Shown piece by piece: positions 8,811 through 13,964 of a DNA stretch of 13,964 nt (within the stretch, counting starts at the first letter, position 1; each line of letters opens with the position of its first letter). The notes below the pieces were generated by a model. That model saw only the letters and a list, made by a program, of their open reading frames with translations. It was not told the origin of the DNA and ran no database searches. The stretch lies in NCBI GenBank assembly GCA_000827265.1, contig KN834761.1, positions 808,721 through 822,684 on the forward strand. The letters run 5' to 3'. The DNA is from Collybiopsis luxurians FD-317 M1 (taxonomy: Eukaryota > Basidiomycota > Agaricomycetes > Agaricales > Omphalotaceae). The position numbers and the translations under genes are program-made.

Positions 8811-9237
8811 AACAAAAAGCCCTACCTGTGCTACAGATGGGTGACATTGCCATAGTTAAACAGGAGCTGGATGATTCTGACACTGATATTGAAGACGGCA
8901 GGCCCCTTTGCTTGCTGCTGCAGTTGAAGAAATATCAGAAACATGTTAAGAACTTCAAATTAATCACTAGTCATCTAATGAAGAGGAAATCAATGTAGAC
9001 AGTGAGCTGGCCCAGGAAGATGTGAATCCACATTGTATGCCAATGAATGCAGGCAAGGTACTCAGCGACAAAGATGAGGATGATGGCTGGGAGGAGGGGG
9101 AGGAGTGGAATCATAATAGCAATAGTGGTCATAAGGACTTCACAGTCAAGAAGGTGGCTAAGCCATTATGTCCAGACCCTTCTTGTCCCCAGCTGGGCAA
9201 ACAGCAGTCTAACTGGAACAATCAAGACAAGAAGTCC

Positions 9238-9417
9238 TCTCACCAAAGGCTTGCTCCTTGAAAGGAAGTTAGTGGCATTGAGCAGCAGGAAGCTTGATCT
9301 CAAGTGTGGAAGAATCCAAATTCTCAATCTCACCAAATGCTTGCTCTCAAAAGGAGGTTAGTGGCACTGAGCAGCAGGAGGTTCAATCTCAAGTGTGGAA
9401 GAATCTGAATCCTCAAG
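9238..9417 (+). repeat. Two tandem copies of a ~90-bp unit inside the decayed gene
   Basis: The unit starting tcaccaaa..cttgct at about 9238 recurs at about 9328 and shares agtggcaYtgagcagcagga and tctcaagtgtggaagaat. The spacing (90 bp, 30 codons) keeps frame between starts. Copy 2 is one base shorter in the aaaggaagtt/aaaggaggtt stretch, giving a frameshift. The copies differ at roughly a tenth of positions, so the duplication is not recent. Confidence 0.8.
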
Positions 9418-9548
9418 TTGACCTCAGCAATGAATGAGAATGCAAGGGTGACAGAAAGAAGTCCAGATCTGCGGCAAAATCTCAAATCCCATTTTCAGTA
9501 CCTGACAAATGAGGTGAAGGACCCTCAAAAGCCAAACAAAAACAGTGT

Positions 9549-9556
9549 ATTGAGTC
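9549..9556. repeat. 8-bp target-site duplication ATTGAGTC, left copy
   Basis: Directly before CAGGGGGGCG and identical to 10719-10726. Both copies are followed by C (first base of the element on the left, host base on the right), so one extra base of apparent match is expected and not part of the duplication. Confidence 0.92.
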
Positions 9557-10006
9557 CAGGGGGGCGTCAGTATTGCAGTTGCTTAAATCGGCAGGTACAA
9601 GGGTATCCATGGGAATAACTGTATTCAGAACATCTCGTGACAGTATTACTCAACTTTACGGCACTTCATCGGCCCAGGTAATTTCGCCGAAAGTCGATTG
9701 AGGAGCACATTTTAAGAGCATTGAACGATGTATGAGAATAATTTTTCTACTTGTCAATTGTCTACATTATTTACAATGATCTTGGTACATACATATATAT
9801 ATACATCTAGTATATATGCTATTTTTTGACTTTCTTTCCTGTTACCTCTGTTACTGTACTTCCACACCGACATCCTTTTCCTTCGTTGAATCTGACATCT
9901 TGCTCCTCAAGAGGTTCAAGTGCATCACCATCTGGTACCTGTTCTCTCTTCGCCAATTACTAGTTTGTATTTCCTCAATACTGATATAGTTTTCCTCTTG
10001 TCTTGC
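9557..10006 (+). repeat. Left terminal inverted repeat
   Basis: Pairs along its whole length with 10271-10718 in inverse orientation. The inner end fades around tcctcttgtcttgcaa. It contains a short TA-rich microsatellite near 9795, where the arms differ by 2 bp. On its minus strand it carries the counterpart of the right-arm ORF, broken by a 1-bp loss in the CCAGGTACC stretch (cct-gttc here against cctggttc). Confidence 0.93.
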
Positions 10007-10270
10007 AAGACACAGCTGGTGCAAAATGTTAAATCAGGGAAAGCATCAGTCCTGTCAACTTGTGCATACAGACATGAACAACTTAACTTCAAGTGCCATG
10101 CACAAATGTACCAATTTACTGCCTCCTGCCTGGCTGCAGCTCTTCAATCTCTGGAGTGCCAAATACTATATGGAAATATAATGCAATATATTGTTTTTCT
10201 ACAGAACATTGCACTGGAAGTGGTAGCCCACCTCCAATTCCTACACAAATGATGATCGCCATTCATATTT
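10007..10270. other. Unique middle of the inverted-repeat element
   Basis: 264 bp between the arms, with a single CpG (near 10258) against 12-18 per arm. A + strand frame without stops runs from the left arm to TGA near 10250 (HEQLNFKCHAQMYQF, then SLECQILYGN). There is also an acceptor-like tttttctacag before AACATTGCACTGG and another atttctag at 10273. It may be a captured piece of host gene with intron borders, or simple filler. I cannot identify its source. Confidence 0.4.
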
Positions 10271-10718
10271 CTAGATGAGAGGAGAACTATATGGGTATCG
10301 AGGAAATACAAACTAGTAATTGGCGAAGAGAGAACCAGGTACCAGATGGTGATGCACTTGAATCTCCTGAGGAGCAAGATGTCAGATTCAACGAAGGAAA
10401 AGGATGTCGGCGCAGAAGTACAGTAACAGAGGTAACAGGAAAGAAAGCCAAAAAATAGCATATATACTACATGTATATATATGTATGTACCGAGATCATT
10501 GTAAATAACGTAGACAATTGACAAGTAGAAAAATTATTCTCATACATCGTTCAATGCTCTTAAAATGTGCTCCTCAATCAACTTTCGGCGAAATTACCTG
10601 GGCCAATGAAGTGCCGTAAAGTTGCGTAATGCTGTCACGAGATGTTCCGAATACGGTTATTCCCACGGATACCCTTGTACCTGCCGATTTAAGCAACTGC
10701 AATACTGGCGCCCCCCTG
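10271..10718 (-). repeat. Right terminal inverted repeat
   Basis: Inverse copy of the left arm. It retains more CpG sites (about 18 against 12) and an uninterrupted 55-codon frame on the + strand. Confidence 0.93.
10291..10458 (+). CDS. Small ORF (55 aa) inside the right inverted repeat, possibly a terminal exon
   Basis: ATG 10291 to TAG 10456-10458. The text runs MGIEEIQTSNWRRENQVPDG, then an acidic stretch (ALESPEEQD) and a basic tail ending TVTEVTGKKAKK. The acidic-then-Lys-rich C-terminus looks like real protein. An acceptor-like ttctag lies just upstream (10271-10276), so it could be the last exon of a gene that once belonged to the full-length transposon. The left arm carries the same text inverted but with a 1-bp frameshift, which means the two copies are not both kept by selection. 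It is too short to assign a family and may be non-functional. Confidence 0.35.
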   Translation: MGIEEIQTSNWRRENQVPDGDALESPEEQDVRFNEGKGCRRRSTVTEVTGKKAKK

Positions 10719-10726
10719 ATTGAGTC
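10719..10726. repeat. 8-bp target-site duplication ATTGAGTC, right copy
   Basis: Directly after CGCCCCCCTG and identical to 9549-9556. Confidence 0.92.
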
Positions 10727-10757
10727 CAACACTGAGGAAGACACAACGCAACCAAAA

Positions 10758-10812
10758 GTAAGTCACTTCTATAACACTTTTCTCAGGTCCTAATAAACAT
10801 GGTCTCATCAAG
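10758..10812 (+). other. Intron in the decayed + strand gene after the insertion (55 bp)
   Basis: Donor GTAAGT, branch-like CCTAATAAAC, acceptor TCATCAAG. Splicing in phase 0 joins EEDTTQPK to KSKVSQDHHTIQQLQ. A nearer AG (10786) would leave only 29 bp, too short for a spliceosomal intron. Confidence 0.6.
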
Positions 10813-11249
10813 AAATCAAAAGTGTCTCAGGATCACCATACCATTCAGCAGTTGCAGATGTTGTGCACAATGGATCCTGAATGTAAAGCACAACAGGATA
10901 AATTGGTGCAGCTTAGTTGATCAAAGTGGTCAGAATGGGATTCAAATGAAGTTCAGCATAAGTAGCCCTGTTCAAAAGTGAGTGAGGTATAATTGTCGCA
11001 AGTCACATTACGGTACTTTAGTATCAATTCGTTCATTGTATTCTGCCTTCTGAGTTATGTTCAATTCTACAGTAACAATGCACTTCTTAGTAATATTTAT
11101 GCAGTCTTTATACAGTCTCATAAATCAGTGTTGTAATATGTAAGGGAAATACAAATTTTTTGAGGTCAAAAAAAGCAATAAAAAGCTTATTATGAATGTG
11201 AACTTGAATGGATGGTCAAAAAGTGATGAAATCTTAGTATATAAATAAT

Positions 11250-11343
11250 GGCGCAATCATCAAATTGGTTAAGAGAGCTGTGGAAGATCATTGAATGGAA
11301 ATAGTCTTTACAGAAAATGGTGGTTTGAATCCACATTGTGCCA
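11250..11343 (+). tRNA. tRNA-like sequence, probably a pseudogene
   Basis: Acceptor strands GGCGCAA (11250-11256) and TTGTGCC (11336-11342) pair over all seven positions (one G-T), followed by discriminator A. The T arm is good: GGTGG, loop TTTGAAT, CCACA. The Pol III B box reads GGTTTGAATCC, one base (C to T at a CpG) from the consensus GGTTCGAATCC. The D-loop region aattGGTTAAGAG keeps G18-G19-like bases, but the D stem is weak (only about two pairs). CTGTG and TACAG could form the anticodon stem around 26 nt, which would imply a ~19-nt intron; a U33 is not evident and the anticodon cannot be assigned. A T9 tract follows 13 bp downstream. Best read as a decayed tRNA gene, or the head of a tRNA-derived SINE. 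Confidence 0.5.
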
Positions 11344-11356
11344 CCTAAGTTACTAC

Positions 11357-11365
11357 TTTTTTTTT
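11357..11365 (+). terminator. T9 tract, RNA polymerase III terminator-like
   Basis: Nine T on the + strand starting 13 bp after the discriminator base of the tRNA-like sequence, the usual position and form of a Pol III terminator. Confidence 0.5.
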
Positions 11366-11428
11366 CAAGCAAAGGAAAAAAATATTTAAAATTCAAGCCT
11401 GTGCAACTGCTTAACATCCTTTTCCAGC

Positions 11429-11568
11429 TGCCCACACTGGAAAAGGCATTTCAGGTTGCTGTTTATTCTCAACTTGCTGGCACTTCATTGAAACCAATTC
11501 AGGAAGTTAAAGCTAGTGCTTGCCATACTTTATCCTTTGTACTAGATGATTCAAAGTACTTCTTATAG
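11429..11568 (+). pseudogene. Possible decayed exon, family unknown
   Basis: After an acceptor-like ccttttccag the + strand reads LPTLEKAFQVAVYSQLAGTS and LKPIQEVKASACHTLSFVLD to TAG at 11566-11568. The text looks like folded protein, and the intron-like acceptor helps, but there is no donor, no recognised family and no upstream exon. The end of the frame enters the 60-bp tandem duplication. It could be a chance frame. Confidence 0.3.
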
Positions 11569-11655
11569 AAACAGTACTTTAAAATTCAAATATAATTTGT
11601 ACTAGATGATTCAAAGTACTTCTTATAGAAACAGTACTTTAAAATTCAAATATAA
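11536..11655. repeat. Perfect 60-bp tandem duplication
   Basis: Positions 11536-11595 and 11596-11655 are identical over all 60 bases (start tttgtactagatgattcaaa, end aaaattcaaatataa). Each unit contains the inverted pair AAAGTACT / AGTACTTT. Exact identity points to a recent duplication or an assembly effect. Confidence 0.95.
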
Positions 11656-13320
11656 TATATACTCACAGCTTACTGCTATAATTGTCCTGAAGATTGATTC
11701 AGTTATCAAATTTTGCATTGTTGAACCACTGCCATTTTCCCAGTAGTAACAGATGATTGGCATAATTTCTGAGAAAGTGACCCAAAAATGAGAATTATAT
11801 TGCAGTGTTATGTAAGAAACTGCATAAAATTAATGCTGGCATAGGCAGTTTTTATCTGAACACAAATTGGTTCAGGGAACATCTATATATATAGACAAGT
11901 TGATCCTGCCTAATAAAACTTGTTATCAAATGGACAGAAATTGGTAATATCATACTCAAGTTCAGTAGGTCACAGCATTGAATGAAGTAGAAATGGCAGC
12001 TATTGAAGATTAAACTTGAGAGCAGCTGCCAGCAAATCAAATTGAAGCTTAGGGCAGTTGCCTTGAAAAAAAGCTCTGGGCAGGATGCCCCAATTTGACC
12101 CCTCTTAGGGTATTATCATTTCAGCTGGATTATACCCTATGAAGGTCACTTAGGGTGGCTGCCTGAAGTGCTGGGCATATGGAACTTTTCCTGATGGTAT
12201 CCATAGACAGAAGGTAACAGTAGCAATGAAGTCATAGGTGTGACTTTAGAACTGTGTAAGTTTGAAAGTATTAGGGCATGGTGCCATTCCCATATATAGA
12301 TGGACAATGGGCACAGTACCTGTATCATATCAAGTCCATCAAGGTTCAAGACGGCATGGTGTACAGTTTGGGTTAATCCATATCAATCTGTGCCGTACTA
12401 CCTGTACATGGCCATGTGACAGTCTTACCATAGAAGAAACCATGTCAGCTGCCCACTCAGTGCAAGTGCTCATTTATTTATTGCCTTGGATCCAGCCCAA
12501 TATTGTCAATAAATCTTCAATTTTTTTTTCAGGAGGCAGAGATGCTATCTCTCTTTGGTGGGCAAGCTTGAAAGTAGATACAATCCAAGTTCTCATGTTC
12601 ATTAAGGCTCAATTTTGTCTGGCATGCATGGCAATTATTGAGATTTAGGGTGATGAGTAGGCATTATACATACAGATTTAGATAGTTATTCTTCTATGCT
12701 ACCTCATAATGTATGCAAACTACACAAAATCTATATTTTGCCAACTGATAAACTGTATACCATTTACAGTATGGATATGACCTGTACCTGTACTGTTTAA
12801 GACTCAGTTTGCAATGTAAATGGCACAGTGATGGTAGCACCATCAAAAAAATGGTCCATAACATGCACAGCCATCACCATTTACGGGACAGTGACATGCC
12901 CTAGAAAGTATCAATTCAGAGCTCAATTGAGGTTCAAGCAATGCTGAACAGAATGAGTAGATAAAGTATTTGAAACAAACAAGAGGAGATTACAAGAGAA
13001 GAAAACAACATGGGAAAGCAGCTAGGGAAGTAGACAGTGGTTCAAGGTGATTCAAACTTGCCTATTGTTGGAACTGATCATGAGATTATATAGTAACAGG
13101 AGGTATTGAAATTCTACAGATAGAGAGTAAGGATGTGTTGGAATCACAGAGGTACAACAAGATGTCAATATGTTAAGGAATTGCATTATATATGACTGGG
13201 CTGCAGAAAGAGAGATAATGTTGAATGGGGATGGCTGCAGTTGTAGATGATGTCATTTAGGAAGGGATAGGTGACAGTGTAGGTTTAGATTAAGAGACAG
13301 AATCAGTTGGGGTCTAACAC
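11656..13320. other. No gene seen over 1.66 kb
   Basis: Open frames here (for example + 12262-12648 and - 12146-12349) read as low-quality, stop-free chance sequence, with no motif and no splice pattern. One imperfect inverted repeat is visible: gtaaatggcacagtgatgg (12816-12834) against ccatcaccatttac (12871-12884), which could form a small hairpin. The minus strand just below 13320 is pyrimidine-rich, as LTR starts often are. Confidence 0.5.
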
Positions 13321-13326
13321 TAGAGT

Positions 13327-13964
13327 GTATTCCCATATTTACCACCCTAGGCATGCACATCTGCACCATTTTCAAGCAGCAACTTGACAACAGCTTCATT
13401 GCCAATCTGCACAGCTGCCTGGAGTGCATTCCCATAAAAACTACCCCGGGCAGTCACATCTGCACCATTGTTAAGCAGCAACTGGACAACAGCTTCATTG
13501 TCTCTCTGCACAGCTGCCTGGAGTGCATTCCCATAAAACCCACCCTGGGTATTCACATCTGCACCATTTTTGAGCAGCAACTTGACAACAGTTTCATTGT
13601 TGATCTGCACAGCAGCCTGGAGTGCATTCCCATATCTACCACCCTGGGCATTTACATCTGCACCATTTTCAAGCAGCAACTTGACAACAGCTTCATTGCT
13701 GATCTGCACAGCTGCCCGGAGTGCAGTCCCACACCTACCACCCTGAGCATTCACATCTGCACCATTTACAAGCAGCAACATGACAACAGCTTCATTGCCA
13801 AGATATGCAGCTGCCTGGAGTGCATTCCCATAGAAACCACCCTGGGCATTCACATCTGCACCATTTTCAAGCAGCAACTTGACAACAGCTCCATTGCCCT
13901 CTAATGCAGCTGCCTGGAGTGCATTCCCATATTCAGCACCCTGGGCATTCACATCTGCACCATT
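13327..13964 (-). pseudogene. Ankyrin-repeat protein, C-terminal repeats, open at the window edge
   Basis: The frame is open at 13964 and reads leftward as six full 33-residue ankyrin repeats (99-bp DNA period) of the pattern NGADVNAQGG-x-YGNALQAA, then N-E-A-V-V-K-L-L-L-E. A seventh begins NGADVHA and meets TAG at 13349-13347, where the other repeats have Gln (CAG). Repeat 7 continues past it (GGKYGNTL), then meets a second TAG where Gln is expected, after which similarity stops. Ankyrin repeats bind partner proteins; in fungi such arrays often end NACHT/NLR-like or other large proteins whose N-terminal part would lie beyond the window. Repeats are very similar in DNA, suggesting recent expansion or gene conversion. 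Whether the gene is dead or merely shortened by its Gln-to-stop change cannot be told from this part. Confidence 0.85.

Larger units (their letters stand above)
9557..10718. mobile_element. 1,162-bp non-autonomous DNA transposon with ~450-bp inverted repeats
   Basis: The ends are CAGGGGGGCGTCAGTATTGC (left) and its near-perfect inverse ...CTGGCGCCCCCCTG (right), directly flanked on both sides by ATTGAGTC. The two arms, 9557-10006 and 10271-10718, align end to end in inverse orientation at roughly 94-95 percent by eye, with only two small gaps. A 264-bp middle is unrelated to the arms. No transposase is encoded. An 8-bp duplication with CAGGG tips fits the hAT superfamily; Zisupton (a KDZ group) also makes 8-bp duplications as I recall, and a KDZ relic lies in this window. 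It sits inside an exon of the decayed + strand gene, whose frame resumes after removing the element and one ATTGAGTC. Arms are CpG-rich (about 12 and 18) against a CpG-poor neighbourhood. Confidence 0.93.
6850..10980 (+). pseudogene. Decayed multi-exon gene of unknown function, split by a DNA transposon
   Basis: An ATG at 6850 opens MGNSSKCSTHSSTKQTAIAV; the frame passes TGA 6931, intron 7166-7216 and TGA 7372 into a Pro/Ser-rich N-terminal region. Around 7560-7600 the sense shifts to a Glu/Gln-rich frame (REREEEQQQQGGQED) leading to DREWLDDEEYEEDTITVVDK and to helical text such as ETFNRVLQEIACKAGHSEAA (to about 8258). From 8362 another frame reads DCITCSELHPDANIKQMQWG and VMLVNWPKGVCIPGYLGEHN. 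Intron 8748-8810 joins this to an acidic and Ser-rich part, a 30-residue tandem repeat, and a Lys/Arg patch (GDRKKSRSAAKSQ). The transposon at 9557-10718 interrupts an exon; beyond it the frame resumes NTEEDTTQPK, intron 10758-10812, then QQLQMLCTMDPECKAQQDK. Stops are nearly all TGA (6931, 7372, 7740, 8576, 9259, 9295, 9435, 9510, 10918). The M-Q-W...N/G-W-P segment loosely recalls hypothetical proteins common in mushrooms (from memory, weak). Function unknown; a nuclear role is only hinted at by the basic patch. Confidence 0.55.

Noticed and set aside
10144..10524. 126-codon minus ORF and its + strand twin at 9920-10252
   Set aside because: They mirror each other because they lie in the two inverted repeats; hydrophobic, low-quality text with no motif.
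9549..10727. Reading the element as a MULE with a 9-bp duplication
   Set aside because: ATTGAGTCC occurs on both sides, but the ninth base on the left is the first C of the CAGGGG tip, which pairs with the final G on the right. Eight bp with CAGGGG tips is the consistent solution.
10758..10786. A 29-bp intron (gtaagt...ctcag)
   Set aside because: Too short for splicing; extending to the next AG gives 55 bp with a branch-like CTAAT and a working frame.
11542..13324. A complete LTR between ctaga sites ending at the ankyrin break
   Set aside because: No TGTT start directly follows a ctaga upstream of 13320, so a matching 5-bp duplication is not found.
13353..13904. 183-codon + strand ORF (HICTIFKQQLDNSF repeats)
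   Set aside because: Antisense shadow of the ankyrin repeats on the minus strand; its periodicity comes from the 99-bp DNA repeat.
13327..13964. CRISPR-like array because of regular 99-bp repeats
   Set aside because: The repeats are continuous coding ankyrin units without spacers, in a eukaryotic setting.

Overview
The window looks like repeat-rich DNA from a filamentous fungus, most likely a mushroom-forming basidiomycete (Agaricomycete). The reasons are a relic of a KDZ transposase with its CxC2-type cysteine cluster, a Ty3/Gypsy pol of the fungal type, introns of 47-68 bp with GTNNGT donors and CTAAY/CTGAY branch sites, and ankyrin repeats of the fungal GG-x-YGNALQAA style. I see no intact host gene. 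Most of the window is decayed coding DNA and mobile elements.

Layout. 1-570: AT-rich DNA, then a 10-bp tandem repeat. 570-1917 (-): N-terminal part of a KDZ transposase gene, four exons, broken only by stop codons. 2044-2460 (-): a coding-like fragment I do not recognise, fused in frame to the tail of an integrase. About 2540-6132 (-): a truncated Ty3/Gypsy pol (protease, RT, RNase H, integrase) split by a 691-bp solo LTR at 4960-5650 with perfect 5-bp target duplications. 6133-6391 (+): another unrecognised coding fragment. 6850-10980 (+): a long decayed multi-exon gene of unknown function. One of its exons is split at 9557-10718 by a 1,162-bp element with ~450-bp terminal inverted repeats, CAGGGG ends and a perfect 8-bp target duplication. 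11250-11343 (+): a tRNA-like sequence followed by a T9 tract. 11536-11655: a perfect 60-bp tandem duplication. 13327-13964 (-): ankyrin repeats of 33 residues, running off the window edge.

Two themes tie the window together. First, CpG is very scarce almost everywhere (one CpG in roughly the first kilobase), and nearly all premature stops in the relics are TGA, often where an Arg (CGA) would be expected. This is what C-to-T decay of methylated CpG, or a RIP-like process, would leave. Second, the arms of the 1.16-kb inverted-repeat element are CpG-rich, and they differ from each other mainly at CG versus TG/CA sites. It is therefore the youngest insertion, caught early in the same decay. Relative order of events: old KDZ, Gypsy and host-like genes; then the solo LTR inside the Gypsy; then the inverted-repeat element inside the already assembled + strand gene.
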